Assembly: GCA_026986775.1 (NCBI GenBank)
Contig: JALSNX010000011.1
Coordinates: 1-46,599 of the forward strand
Direction of reading: 5' to 3'
From: Caldifarciminota bacterium
GTDB lineage: Bacteria > Hydrothermota > Hydrothermia > UBA1063 > CAJXJZ01
DNA: 46,599 nt
Below the pieces are notes generated by a model, which saw nothing but the letters and a program-made list of their open reading frames with translations, did no database searches and had not been told where the DNA came from. The stretch's first letter is position 1, and each line of letters begins with the position of its first letter. Both the position numbers and the translations under genes were made by a program. This document shows, piece by piece, positions 1 to 9,529 of this stretch.

Positions 1-1
1 C

Positions 2-139
2 AACCTGTTTGTCCAGCTTTCCAATCTAAATGACAGATGGATGAGAAAACCTATACCTGTTATCCAGGCCAATCTGTACAGAATAATTCAACTCATGAAT
101 ATTAAGTTTAACCATGACCTTGACTATTCGAATGTTTGA
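2..139 (+). CDS. C-terminal fragment of an unrecognised protein
   Basis: The first 46 codons of the window in frame 2 are open and end at TGA (137-139), giving a 45-residue tail ending in DLDYSNV. The composition looks like a normal soluble protein (charged, several aromatic residues, no membrane segment). The start lies outside the window. I do not recognise the family. The 200 bases that follow are non-coding and hold a likely promoter for the fumarase operon. No clear terminator hairpin follows this stop codon. Confidence 0.55.
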   Translation, partial: NLFVQLSNLNDRWMRKPIPVIQANLYRIIQLMNIKFNHDLDYSNV

Positions 140-237
140 TTACACGATTTTTAGGGTAAGTCTCTTTATACGCTGTGTCGAAATTATTTACACACTTTTG
201 TTTACTTTATTTGTTATTACCTGAGATTATATACCTT

Positions 238-266
238 TTGCCTGAACCTGCATAAAGTAATAAAAT
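238..266 (+). promoter_or_regulatory. Putative sigma-70 promoter of the fumarase operon
   Basis: TTGCCT (238-243), a 17-base spacer and TAAAAT (261-266) match the vegetative consensus at 4/6 and 5/6 positions. They lie about 75 bases before the first gene of the operon. A strong ribosome binding site (AAGGAGGAG) precedes the ATG at 341. Assigned by eye only. Confidence 0.4.
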
Positions 267-340
267 TATTGATAATCATGGACATTCTTGTTTTAATTTC
301 AAAACACTTTTTCCAGTGAAAGGAACATAAGGAGGAGATT

Positions 341-1210
341 ATGGATTTAAAGGAAGCATTTGTGGAACTTCTACGCCGAGCATCCACAGACCTTCCTCCT
401 GACGTGGAAAATGCCCTGAAAGAAGCATATGAAAAGGAGGAGGAAGGAACCCCGGCAAAGGCTGTATTGAGAACAATACTCAAAAATGTGGAAATCGCAA
501 GAAAAAACAGCACACCTATGTGTCAGGATACAGGCTCACTCATATTCTACATAGACATGCCTGAGGGAGAAAAAGAATCTTACTATTTTGATATAATCAA
601 ACAGGCAGCGGAGGAAGCCACGCATAAACAATACTTAAGACCCAATGCAGTAAATCCTATTACAGGCAAAAATTCAGGCAATAACGTCGGAAAAAATGCT
701 CCTTATTTTCATATATCAAGGTGGGAAAAGGATGAAGTGAGAGTCAGGCTTTTATTAAAAGGCGGTGGAAGTGAAAATGTTGGAACACAGTACAAATTGC
801 CCCATGCGCCACTTAAGGCTGGAAGAGACCTTGAAGGTGTAAGAAGGGTTATAGTGGATGCAATCTTTAAAGCACAGGGTCTTGGGTGTGCTCCTGGAGT
901 AGTTGGAGTTGGAATAGGCGGTGACAGGGCTACATCTTATATGCTCTCAAAAGAACAGTTTTTCAGAAAAATCGGAGAAAGACACCCTGAAAAACAACTT
1001 GCTGAATTTGAATTGAAATTAAAAGAAGACTTAAATAAACTTAATATTGGTCCTATGGGATTTGGTGGAAAGACCACTGTGCTGGACGTGTTTGTGGACT
1101 GGCAGCACAGACATCCTGCCACGTTTTTTGTTGCCATAAGCTATAACTGCTGGGCATTCAGGAGAAAAACAATGGTAATCAAAAATGGGGAGGTTACCTA
1201 CTATGATTAA
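341..1210 (+). CDS. fumA: Class I fumarate hydratase, alpha (N-terminal) subunit
   Basis: This is the catalytic subunit of the two-subunit, iron-sulfur class I fumarase, which interconverts fumarate and malate in the TCA cycle. It has 289 residues, the normal length for the split form. The three expected cluster cysteines are visible: C61 in MCQDTG, C183 in GLGCAPG and C270 in SYNCWAF. The family signatures RPNAVNPITG and GGGSENVGTQ are also present. The close relative L-tartrate dehydratase alpha shares this fold, so the exact substrate is inferred. An AAGGAGG site lies just upstream. The gene overlaps the beta-subunit start by 8 bases, so the two are translationally coupled. Confidence 0.93.
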   Translation: MDLKEAFVELLRRASTDLPPDVENALKEAYEKEEEGTPAKAVLRTILKNVEIARKNSTPMCQDTGSLIFYIDMPEGEKESYYFDIIKQAAEEATHKQYLRPNAVNPITGKNSGNNVGKNAPYFHISRWEKDEVRVRLLLKGGGSENVGTQYKLPHAPLKAGRDLEGVRRVIVDAIFKAQGLGCAPGVVGVGIGGDRATSYMLSKEQFFRKIGERHPEKQLAEFELKLKEDLNKLNIGPMGFGGKTTVLDVFVDWQHRHPATFFVAISYNCWAFRRKTMVIKNGEVTYYD

Positions 1211-1787
1211 GCTAAAGGTTCCTATAAGCGAAGAAGAAATAAGAAAACTCAAGGTTGGAGACGAGGTACTCCTTTCGGGTATCATTGTCACAGCAAGGGA
1301 CCAGGCTCATAAACTGATGGTTGAAGAAAAACCAGACTTCATAAGGCCATATCTTAAGGAATCTGTAATATATCACTGCGGCCCGGTGGTAAGAAAGAAT
1401 CCTGATGGATCATGGACGTTCGTATCAGCAGGACCAACTACATCAATAAGAGAAGAGCCCTATCAGGCTGATGTTATATGCGAATACAATGTGAGGGGTA
1501 TAATTGGAAAAGGTGGTATGAGAGAAAAGACACTGAATGGTCTTAAAAAATGCGGTGCAGTGTATTTTCATGCAGTTGGTGGTGCAGGTGCACTCATAGC
1601 AGATGCGGTAAAACGAGTTGTAACTGTATTTAAACTTGAGGAATTCGGTTCTCCTGAGGCATTCTGGGTCATTGAAGTAGAAGACCTGCCGCTTATAGTC
1701 ACAATGGATTCCCATGGAAACAGTCTGCACGAAAAGATTCTTAAAGAATCAGAAGAAAGAATGAAAGAGATTCTGAAACTAAAATGA
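1203..1787 (+). CDS. fumB: Class I fumarate hydratase, beta (C-terminal) subunit
   Basis: This is the small subunit of the class I fumarase, which completes the active site with the alpha subunit. It has 194 residues from the ATG at 1203, chosen because GGGGAGG sits 8-14 bases upstream inside the alpha gene and the protein then begins MIKLKVP, as family members do. Typical motifs are CGPVVRKNPDGSW, SAGPTTSIREEPY, GKGGM and FHAVGGAGAL. The order alpha-beta with overlapping ends is the usual arrangement for split class I fumarases and tartrate dehydratases. Its stop overlaps the next start (ATGA, 1784-1787). Confidence 0.93.
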   Translation: MIKLKVPISEEEIRKLKVGDEVLLSGIIVTARDQAHKLMVEEKPDFIRPYLKESVIYHCGPVVRKNPDGSWTFVSAGPTTSIREEPYQADVICEYNVRGIIGKGGMREKTLNGLKKCGAVYFHAVGGAGALIADAVKRVVTVFKLEEFGSPEAFWVIEVEDLPLIVTMDSHGNSLHEKILKESEERMKEILKLK

Positions 1788-2935
1788 GTGTTGAAATAAG
1801 AGAAATAACAGACCATAAGGGGCGGAAAGAGTTTATTAAATTTAGATGGCAGATATACAGAGGTGATAAAAACTGGGTGCCTCCAATATTTTCAGAGGAT
1901 TTAAAGAGGATAGACCCAGAGCATAATCCATTTTTTTCCCACGCAAAAGTGAAACTCTATATGGCTTACAAAGATGGAAAACCAGCTGGTAGAATAAGCG
2001 CTCACATTGATCACAATTACAACAATTTCCACAACGAAAAGGTTGCCTTTTTTGGATTCTTTGAGAGCATAAATGATAAGGAAGTGGCCCACGCACTTTT
2101 AAACAAGGCCATTGAGTTTGCAAAGAAAAATGGAATGACTGAAGTCAGAGGTCCTGCATGTTTCACCTCTAATGATGATGATTATGGACTTCTAATTGAA
2201 GGCTTTGATTTGCCTCCTGTAATAGGTATGAGTTATAATCCACCTTATTATATTGAACTTATAGAATCCTTCGGATTTAGAAAGGCAAAGGACCTTGTGG
2301 CTTATCTTATAACAGTTGATGATGAGTATAAAAAATTTATACATCATCTGGAAAGAAGGCTGAAACCTCTTGCTGAACGCTCCCTTAAATGGGGATATAC
2401 CATAAGAAACGTTGACCTTAAAAATATAGAGGAGGAAATTAAAAAAATCTTTGAGATCTACAATGAAGCGTGGGAAAATAACTGGGGTTTTGTTCCTTTT
2501 ACCTATGAAAAGTTTAAACATGTGGGTGATAATTTCAAGGACTTTGCAATACCTGAGCTTGCTAAAATAGTAGAATACAATGGAGAGCCAGTTGCCTTTG
2601 GCCTTGTAATACCTGACATGAATATTATTTTGAAAAAAATGGGAGGGAAGATACTCTCTGTGGGACTACTTCATCTTATCTATCACAAACTCCATAATTT
2701 TCACAAAATTGAAGGCTCAAGACTGATAACACTTGGTATTAAAGCCAAATACAGAAAGAAAGGGGTGGATTCACTTCTTTACTATCACATGATGAAGGAT
2801 GCCATTGAAAAGACAAATCTGAAGTACTGTGAGGTTTCATGGCTGTTAGAAGATAACTATCTCATCATACGAGCCACCAAATTTATGGGTGGAAAGCACT
2901 ATAAAACATACAGAATGTACGGCTATGACCTTTGA
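1784..2935 (+). CDS. YghO-type GNAT-superfamily acetyltransferase
   Basis: The 383-residue protein matches a widespread but poorly characterised family, called YghO or GNAT N-acetyltransferase in many bacteria. Recognisable landmarks are the N-terminal block FRWQIYRGDKNWVPP, NPFFSHAKVKLYMAY, GRISAHIDHNYN, then GFFESINDKEVA, a GPACFTSNDDDYGLLIEGFD loop and YNPPYYIELIESFGF. The C-terminal half has a second GNAT-like segment (LGIKAKYRKKGVDSLLYY), which carries the acetyl-CoA-binding type of loop. The substrate is unknown. It overlaps fumB by 4 bases and the ThiF-like gene by 11, so it belongs to this operon. A link to the sulfur-carrier pair behind it is only suggested by position. Confidence 0.8.
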   Translation: MSVEIREITDHKGRKEFIKFRWQIYRGDKNWVPPIFSEDLKRIDPEHNPFFSHAKVKLYMAYKDGKPAGRISAHIDHNYNNFHNEKVAFFGFFESINDKEVAHALLNKAIEFAKKNGMTEVRGPACFTSNDDDYGLLIEGFDLPPVIGMSYNPPYYIELIESFGFRKAKDLVAYLITVDDEYKKFIHHLERRLKPLAERSLKWGYTIRNVDLKNIEEEIKKIFEIYNEAWENNWGFVPFTYEKFKHVGDNFKDFAIPELAKIVEYNGEPVAFGLVIPDMNIILKKMGGKILSVGLLHLIYHKLHNFHKIEGSRLITLGIKAKYRKKGVDSLLYYHMMKDAIEKTNLKYCEVSWLLEDNYLIIRATKFMGGKHYKTYRMYGYDL

Positions 2936-3608
2936 ACGATATAAAAGACAAATACTTATTGATGATATTGGAGAGACTGGCCAGAAGAAAATTGCATCTG
3001 CCAGAGTTGGGGTTGTAGGTGCCGGTGGTCTTGGAAGTGTGGTAATTCCACAACTGATAGCAGCGGGATTTGGGACAGTTCGTATATTCGAAGGTGACCG
3101 CCTCACTTTAACAAACCTCAATCGTCAGACCATCTATAAAGAGGATGACATAGGAAAGAAAAAGGCAGAGGTTCTGAGTGAGAGACTCTCAGGAATGAAT
3201 AGCGATGTTAATATAGAAATTATACCAGAATTTGTAGAATCTGAGAGACATGTAAAATACTTCAAAGACCTTGATTTAATCATTGATGCCACCGATAACA
3301 TAGAAGCACGCCTTTTGATGGACAGATTCTCTCAGGTCCTAAATCTTCCCCTTATTCACGGAGCAGTTCGTGGTACCATGGGACAGGTGGGTGTATTCAT
3401 TCCTCCAAAAACAATTACATCTTTGTACAATAAATCCGAACATAGGGAACAGGAAACACCTGTTGTTGCACCCATCTGTGGTGTAGTCGGGTCTATAGAG
3501 GTTTACGAGGCACTGAGAATAGTTCTTACAGGCACAAGTCCACTAAATGGCAAAATACTATTAATTGACCTCAAACTCTTATCCTTCAGGGAGGTTGATA
3601 TATCATGA
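2925..3608 (+). CDS. thiF: ThiF/MoeB-family E1-like adenylyltransferase
   Basis: Enzymes of this family adenylate the C-terminal Gly-Gly of a small ubiquitin-like sulfur carrier. From ATG 2925 the protein is 227 residues and begins MTFERYKRQ, the normal family start; a GTG at 2889 would add 12 unlikely residues. Visible are the nucleotide loop GAGGLGS, the arginine-containing NLNRQ, the Mg/ATP motif DATDN and GVVGSIEVYEA. The four zinc-binding cysteines (two CxxC pairs) of classical ThiF and MoeB are absent. The only cysteine is in APICGVVG. The next gene encodes a matching carrier. Thiamine, molybdopterin or cysteine synthesis are all possible pathways. Confidence 0.87.
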   Translation: MTFERYKRQILIDDIGETGQKKIASARVGVVGAGGLGSVVIPQLIAAGFGTVRIFEGDRLTLTNLNRQTIYKEDDIGKKKAEVLSERLSGMNSDVNIEIIPEFVESERHVKYFKDLDLIIDATDNIEARLLMDRFSQVLNLPLIHGAVRGTMGQVGVFIPPKTITSLYNKSEHREQETPVVAPICGVVGSIEVYEALRIVLTGTSPLNGKILLIDLKLLSFREVDIS

Positions 3609-3802
3609 TTGAGGTTATTTTCAATGGTAATAAAAAACAGATTGAAATCAACGGTGTAATCAGAGGAAGAGACCTTTTTAGAAAACTAAATATAAACGAA
3701 GAGGAATATCTGCTTATTGTTAATGGAAAACTAACACCTCTTGAAGAAAATATCAAAGATGGAAGTAAAGTGGAAATTTTACCTGTAATATCAGGAGGTT
3801 AA
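3605..3802 (+). CDS. thiS: ThiS/MoaD-like sulfur carrier protein
   Basis: This is a 65-residue beta-grasp protein ending in ISGG. The terminal Gly-Gly is the site that is adenylated and then thiocarboxylated. The size and hydrophobic pattern (LLIVNGKLTP, IKDGSKVEILPVISGG) fit ThiS better than the longer MoaD. It overlaps the E1-like gene by 4 bases (ATGA), so the two are almost certainly partners. No thiazole synthase (thiG/thiH) or molybdopterin gene is nearby, so the pathway is not fixed. Confidence 0.85.
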   Translation: MIEVIFNGNKKQIEINGVIRGRDLFRKLNINEEEYLLIVNGKLTPLEENIKDGSKVEILPVISGG

Positions 3803-3805
3803 AAA

Positions 3806-5161
3806 ATGTATAATATCCTGTTACTTTTAATCACACTAACCTTGCCAGATATAAAGCACTATAAAGACAAAATTTACTACATTCAACCCGAAAAATCAGA
3901 AAAAATTGCGGGAAACTTCTACATTATATTTAAAACAGGAATTACACCTGATAAAGCATTTCTGCTCCAAAATGGTTATCTTTTAACGTACAAAAATGGA
4001 GAAATAAACGAATACACTCCTTCTGGCAAACTGCTTTATTCAAATAAATTACATTTTGATGCAGGTATTATCGTTCCTTCAGACTTCGGGAAGTTCGTCA
4101 TTATAGGCAAACCAGATAGAAAGAACAAAACTTACGATATTCTGAAGTTGGATATGGAATCAGGCAATATTGAAAAAATTATCACCCTTGACAAAAAACA
4201 TTTTCCCGGAACCTATGCTCCCATAGAAAGGGCAAAGAAAATTATGGAAGAGGACCCATCATTCCGTGATGATTACTTTGGACTTGTATATCAGCAGGGA
4301 AATTTCAGTGGTGGCAAAATCGTAAATAATAATCTTTATCTCTGGTTTTTGCCAGAAATAGGTCTTTATTTTGGGGGCATATATAAAATTTCCCTTAAAA
4401 CCGGAAAGCTCTCCGTAATTGCTGATAATGTAGGTAAGGTATGTGGGATAACGAGAAAAGGGATATCGTATATAATTCTTAAAGACAAAGATGCAACTGA
4501 AATGGAAAAGGCGATACATATTAAAGGTATAAACAAAGAACGCAAATTTCCGTTTCCCTATCTCACATTTAACACCGTATTTGCAAACGGTACAGGAGCC
4601 ACTATTAACCAGAAGACTCTGTATGTATTCAGGACCCCATCCATTTCACCCCTTAATAAAATTATTATAAACGGCGAAGATGTGCAGCTTTTGAAGATTT
4701 CACCTTCCGGAAACAGAATCTTTGTCAAATACAGAAATAAAAACAAGAATATTCTTTCTCTTCTGGACATACGTGAGGGCAAATTAGAACAGATTATGGA
4801 AACATCACGTGGCGATTTTGCTAACTTACACTGCACTTATGACGCAGAAGCATTCATCTTTACTTTAAATGATACACTTTACACAGGCTATTTAAATGAC
4901 CTGTATGAGCCTTTCATATCCATTTCTTTACCGGATACTGTCTTTAATGACACAGTCAAAGTAAAAGTCAAAGCAGAGGATGTAGCCTTCGTCTCTTCTG
5001 GTACGAAACTCTTTTTCAATAATAACAAAATTAAACCAGACACTGTCTTAACTCTCATCCTTGAAGAAGGGGATAATTTCTTTGTTTTTAAAGCAACGGA
5101 TAGGGCAAATAACCTGAGAAATCTGAGAAAGCATGTCTTCTACATTCCAGAGGATCAATAA
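3806..5161 (+). CDS. Exported protein with propeller-like repeats and Ig-like C-terminus, function unknown
   Basis: The 451-residue protein starts 3 bases after the sulfur-carrier gene, behind a good site (AGGAGG). Its first residues (YNILLLLITLTLP) are hydrophobic and probably a short signal sequence, though a positive N-terminus is lacking. Residues about 20-360 alternate short strands and turns of the kind seen in beta-propellers (YLLTYKNGEINEYTPSGK, TLYVFRTPS), but no named repeat is clear. The last 80 residues (LPDTVFNDTVKVKVKAED to VFKATDRANNLR) resemble an Ig-like domain of extracellular enzymes. It lacks a type IX sorting tail. I do not recognise a function. Confidence 0.6.
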   Translation: MYNILLLLITLTLPDIKHYKDKIYYIQPEKSEKIAGNFYIIFKTGITPDKAFLLQNGYLLTYKNGEINEYTPSGKLLYSNKLHFDAGIIVPSDFGKFVIIGKPDRKNKTYDILKLDMESGNIEKIITLDKKHFPGTYAPIERAKKIMEEDPSFRDDYFGLVYQQGNFSGGKIVNNNLYLWFLPEIGLYFGGIYKISLKTGKLSVIADNVGKVCGITRKGISYIILKDKDATEMEKAIHIKGINKERKFPFPYLTFNTVFANGTGATINQKTLYVFRTPSISPLNKIIINGEDVQLLKISPSGNRIFVKYRNKNKNILSLLDIREGKLEQIMETSRGDFANLHCTYDAEAFIFTLNDTLYTGYLNDLYEPFISISLPDTVFNDTVKVKVKAEDVAFVSSGTKLFFNNNKIKPDTVLTLILEEGDNFFVFKATDRANNLRNLRKHVFYIPEDQ

Positions 5162-6104
5162 GTGCTATAAGGTACTTCTTCTCGTTGACAACGTGCCTCA
5201 TACAATTTATCAGTTACCGGTAAAAGACCTTGAAATTTTTGGTCCCCATGATTCTTATGATGCTTCTTCTATAGATGGTATAATTATCTTTCATTCAAAG
5301 GATTTGAATAAAATAAACCTTGATGAGTTTAAGAATATAAAAGTCATAAAAACCATTACAGCAGGCACAGACCACATTCCAGAAGACATAAAAAGAAAAT
5401 ACAGGGTTTTGGGAACACACGGACCAAATGCAAAATACATAGCAGAACACGGTCTCGCACTTGCCCTCGCCTGCGCAAGAAAACTCGCATTTCACACCAC
5501 TAAATTAAAAGAGGGTGAGTTTCACCAGACAGATATGCTGAATACCACTTTATTCAAAAGCAATGTTCTTATTCTTGGTTTTGGACCAATTGGAAGATAC
5601 ACAGCAGGGCTATTCAAGCGCACCTTTGACGCCAGAATCACGATTTTTAAAAGTAAACCAGTAGTACCTCACCTTTACAGGAGAATCGTTAATACCATTG
5701 TAACTGATTTTGAAGAACTCCTCTTACTTTTGCTTGATTTCAACATAATCATAAACACGCTTCCCCTAACAGAAAACACAGAAAATCTCATCAATGAAAG
5801 TTTTTTTATGCATGTAAGAGACGACGTGATAATTATTAACGTATCACGTGGAAAGATTGTATCTGAGAAAGCCCTGTTTAATTTCTTAAAAACACATAAA
5901 AATGCCTGTGCTGGTATTGATGTGTGGTATGCGTATCCTAAAAAAGGCTCTCCTTTCAGACAGCATTTTCCATTTGAACAACTTGATAACATCGTAATGA
6001 CCCCACACAATGCACCTGTAGTAAAGGGATACTTTTACAACATGCTGAAATCTGCTATATACCAGATAAAATGGGACCTGGAAAAAATAAATGAGGGGCA
6101 TTAA
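5133..6104 (+). CDS. D-isomer-specific 2-hydroxyacid dehydrogenase family protein
   Basis: This NAD(P)-dependent oxidoreductase of the D-lactate/phosphoglycerate/glyoxylate reductase family has 323 residues, the usual size. The Rossmann motif is GFGPIG (about residue 149). The catalytic Arg sits in NVSRGKIV, the acidic partner region in GIDVWYAYP and the catalytic His in TPHNAP. The residues around the substrate do not reveal the acid used. The start ATG lies 29 bases inside the preceding gene with a GAGAAAG just before it, showing operon coupling. Phosphoglycerate or hydroxypyruvate are possible substrates. Confidence 0.85.
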   Translation: MSSTFQRINKCYKVLLLVDNVPHTIYQLPVKDLEIFGPHDSYDASSIDGIIIFHSKDLNKINLDEFKNIKVIKTITAGTDHIPEDIKRKYRVLGTHGPNAKYIAEHGLALALACARKLAFHTTKLKEGEFHQTDMLNTTLFKSNVLILGFGPIGRYTAGLFKRTFDARITIFKSKPVVPHLYRRIVNTIVTDFEELLLLLLDFNIIINTLPLTENTENLINESFFMHVRDDVIIINVSRGKIVSEKALFNFLKTHKNACAGIDVWYAYPKKGSPFRQHFPFEQLDNIVMTPHNAPVVKGYFYNMLKSAIYQIKWDLEKINEGH

Positions 6105-6113
6105 AAGCCCCTC
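6093..6113 (-). terminator. Hairpin terminator shared by convergent genes
   Basis: A 7-bp perfect stem (GAGGGGC 6093-6099 with GCCCCTC 6107-6113) and a 7-base loop. Read on the minus strand it is followed by ATTTATTTTTT, so it should end the minus-strand LVIVD gene. The plus-strand side lacks a U tract. The stop codon of the plus-strand dehydrogenase lies in the loop. Confidence 0.65.
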
Positions 6114-6137
6114 TCATAATCCTGACACTTAAGTTTT

Positions 6138-8242
6138 TTACCTTATAAGCACCTTTCTAATATCTTTCCGCATTTCTGCATTCACAAGAATGTAGTAAAT
6201 ACCTGGTTTAAGCCCCCTTAACCTTACACTTCCTTTGCCATAAACAGTTCCTGTATGCACTACCCTTCCTGTAATATCAAGAAGGTAATAGACTGATTTT
6301 CCTTCATGATTAATTGTAAACTCAAGAGTATTTCCAATGTTCTTTCTTAAAGTAACAGGTCCGTCTTCTCCATAAGTATTCTCTCTGATATTGTATAGTT
6401 TTGTAAATGTACCACTCAAAAGATACACTCCACCTGTCTCCTCAGACACAAAGAACAAAGAAGTAGTTAACGGCAAAACATCGCTTGTTCTGTTTCCACT
6501 TTCAAAGTACCCTGCAAGTGTAGCAGAACTGTTTCCAAGAGTATAAAACCTTATACCTGAATCACCACACGATACATAGAGCATATTTCCTGAAATTTTT
6601 ACAGAATTTGCATTTTCAGGCAGGCTTATTGTATAAAGAAGCAAGGGATTTTGAGGGTCTTTTATGTCATAAATAGCAAGTTCAGTATACAGGGTGGCAA
6701 GCACAAGGAGTGAGTCATTGAGTGTAGCCGTCCTGGATGAATCCAATCTGGTGATAAAACAGGATTGCCTGCATCCTGTACACTGTATAGATAACTTCCA
6801 GAATGCAAATCAGAAATAACAAGGTAATCACCATAAACATCCACATTTTGCGTAGTATTTCCTGTGTTCAATCTGCCAATCACAGTGGGAGATTCAGGTG
6901 AACTCACATCAATCAACGCCACACCTTCAGTATTTGTAGCCACATAAACTACCGAATCCTTCCATGCTACGTCCATTGGATTGCCAGGAACATATACGCT
7001 GCCTACAAGATATGGACTTACCGGGTCAGAAATACTGAATACAGAGAAGTTTTGGAGCAAGGAAGCACATAGAAGGAAAGAATCCTTAACTGAAATGGCT
7101 TTTGCATATTTATTGCACGCTATTCTGCCTATAAACCGTGGATTCAATGTATCGTTCATATCAATAATCATAATACCATTCTGCCCGGCAGCGCTGTAAA
7201 GATGGTTATGATAGGTGTCAAGGCCATATGCGACTAAAGCCGAGTAGACCGTACTTACCTCTGTAAGTGTTTCGTTAGAATAGTCTATCACATGGAACCC
7301 ATCATCTTCAATAAGATATACAAAGTCTGAATCTGCATCCAGGTCATGGGCCAGACTTGAAAGGGGCATCTCATCAATTTTCTGAATATTTCCACTGTTA
7401 TATCTGTAATAACTAAGATTGCCCTGTGAGTTCAGTATAAAAATATTACTGTCACGCACGCAGACATCAGCAATTCTCCCTTCACCCGACTCTATTGATT
7501 GATTTTCCTGTGCATCAAAGAAAGTAACCGTATAGTAAGGATTCCATCCCAGTGTCCAGTGCATAACATACACCACCACACCACCTTCAAAACCTACTCT
7601 GTAAACAGGGTATTTAGTAACAATAGAATCCAGCGCATAGGGAGCAGAAGGTGTTGACACATTATAAAGACATATGCCGCCACTTCCTTCTACCACAAGA
7701 GTATCATTGGAATACCTTACATCTCTGGGAGTTCCAAATCCCCCATTAATGGTACCAACCTTGTATAGTGAATCGCCTGAAATACTGATAATCATCACTC
7801 CTGAATCCTGTGTGGCCACATAAAGAATACCTCTTGTCCTGTCAATTGTTATTTCTCCCATAAATGTTCCAAAGTTATACGTCTTTATTGTTGACGAGTC
7901 AGATGACGTGGACTTGGGAATAACCTCTATGCCATAGTTACCAAGCGTGGCGAATATATAACCTGAATTACTGGCAATGTCCTGTATATACTCCACAGGA
8001 TAACTGAAAGAGGTATAGACAGGAGCCGATGGAGTTGATAAAGAAAGTGTTATCACTGAGTTATCTGCAGCAATATAGGCATAACCATTATCCACAACCA
8101 CACTCTGAGCAAGACCAAAGAGAGCCCTTGAAGCTACCTGTATATTTGAACTTGAGACCTGCTTTGTGTCAGCCTTTGCTGACACAAACAATAACACCAG
8201 TGCTACAGTCACTTCTACGATATTATACCACTGCCTCTTCAT
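6138..8242 (-). pseudogene. LVIVD-repeat secreted protein with type IX-like sorting tail, broken by a one-base frameshift
   Basis: Two overlapping frames, 8242-6662 and 6746-6138, make one protein of about 701 residues if one base is restored near the A4 run at 6756-6759 (for example NPV-FITRLDSSRT instead of NPVLSPDWIHP). The length becomes an exact multiple of three. The N-terminus is a good signal peptide (MKRQW, hydrophobic core, cut after SAKA). The middle has repeated units of the type DVSSPESPTVIGRLNTG, characteristic of LVIVD beta-propellers. The end (YYLLDITGRVVHTGTVYGKG, LRGLKPGIYYILV) is a type IX-like sorting domain. GGAGGC precedes the start. Either a real recent mutation or a sequence error. 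The function is presumably an extracellular surface protein. Confidence 0.8.
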
Positions 8243-8398
8243 TTTTTGCCTCCTGTTTTTTCAAGAATACAATTGCAATAAACATGCAAAAAATTACGAT
8301 ATATTAAAGTTGTATGACGCTGGGATTTGTTTTAACAAAATGTTTGTGTATAGAATTGTTACAACAAAATCGGCAGTTTTAACAGGAGTATGTAATTA

Positions 8399-9529
8399 TT
8401 AGATGGAATATGTTACAAGACAAAAGGCTTCAATTGCCTTACCTTTACCAACCTCCCCAATACCTTCCTTAGTCCTGGCTTTAAAAGAGACATTTTCTTC
8501 CGGTATTCCCAGATACGTTGCTATACTTTTCTTAATTTTATCTTTAAATGGAGAGAGTTTTATCTTTTCAAGAATACAGGTAATGTCCACCTTCAGGATA
8601 TTAATCTCACCCACATATTCCATAACCTTAAGCAAAAGTTCACCTGAATCTGCGTCCTTCCATTGATCATCTGTATCCGGGAATAGAGTACCTATATCAT
8701 CCTTGCCTTTTATTGCAAGAAGGGCATCTATAAGTGCATGTAAAACCACATCCCCATCTGAATAGGCAACAGGGGAAATACCCTCTTTAACAACCACCCC
8801 ACCCACTTTTAAGAGGCCGCCTTCTTTTAGTCTGTGAATATCATACCCCATAGCGGTCATAGAATATCTGAACATTTCAAGGTCCTCCCTGTAGGTTATC
8901 TTGAGATTTGAATGTTCTCCATCCACAATACGGGAAAATAAGCCAAGTGTATCAATTAACATTGTTGATTCATCTGTAAAATAAAGTTTTTTTTCCCGTG
9001 CTAACTCAAAGGCGTAAAGCAATACATTTCTTTTGAATCCCTGCGGTGTTTGAACGCTTCTTAAGTCTTCCCTATCAACCCTTGAAACAGCCATCTCATC
9101 CTTAACTTTCACCACTGTATCCCTTACCGGTACAACAGGAATAACAGCATTATATTTTTTCAATGCACCTAAAACACGCTGTATGAGAGTGCAGCTTAAA
9201 AATGGTCTTGCAGCATCATGAATAAGCACATTATCATACGCAGCAGCCTTTACTCCATTGAATACAGAATCCCCCCTCCTCTGCCCTCCTTCCACAATCT
9301 TAATGGGAATATCAAACAAATCTCTGAGATATTCAAAATGTGGAAAAAGTTCCTTTTTCGTTACAAGAACAAGTTCAGAGGCGCCGCACTTTGAAAATCT
9401 ATCAAGCACTATCTCAACAATATTACGTCCACCTATTTTAAGAAGTTGCTTGTATCCTCCAAACCTGCTTCCACTACCTGCTGCAACTATTATTGCACTA
9501 TATTTATCACCCTCTGGTATCCTCGTCAA
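8399..9529 (-). CDS. ispDF: Bifunctional IspDF (MEP cytidylyltransferase / MECDP synthase)
   Basis: This fusion carries two non-consecutive steps of the MEP isoprenoid pathway. Residues 1 to about 220 are IspD: AAGSGSRFGG nucleotide loop, IHDAARPF, RSVQTPQGF. Residues from about 225 to 376 are IspF: GYDIH and DGDVVLHALIDALL (zinc ligands), FPDTDDQWKDADS, FKARTKEGIGEVGKG. The start is a TTG at 9529, preceded by AGGAGG 4 bases upstream and lying inside the end of rpoD. It is the last gene of the grpE-to-ispDF superoperon. Fusion of ispD and ispF is known in other bacteria and is thought to aid complex formation with IspE. Confidence 0.94.
   Translation of the reverse strand: MTRIPEGDKYSAIIVAAGSGSRFGGYKQLLKIGGRNIVEIVLDRFSKCGASELVLVTKKELFPHFEYLRDLFDIPIKIVEGGQRRGDSVFNGVKAAAYDNVLIHDAARPFLSCTLIQRVLGALKKYNAVIPVVPVRDTVVKVKDEMAVSRVDREDLRSVQTPQGFKRNVLLYAFELAREKKLYFTDESTMLIDTLGLFSRIVDGEHSNLKITYREDLEMFRYSMTAMGYDIHRLKEGGLLKVGGVVVKEGISPVAYSDGDVVLHALIDALLAIKGKDDIGTLFPDTDDQWKDADSGELLLKVMEYVGEINILKVDITCILEKIKLSPFKDKIKKSIATYLGIPEENVSFKARTKEGIGEVGKGKAIEAFCLVTYSI

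Noticed and set aside
937-1291. Open frames on the minus strand across the fumarase genes
   Set aside because: They lie opposite strongly conserved genes, lack ribosome sites and resemble no protein family; the same holds for similar frames opposite the Hdr genes.
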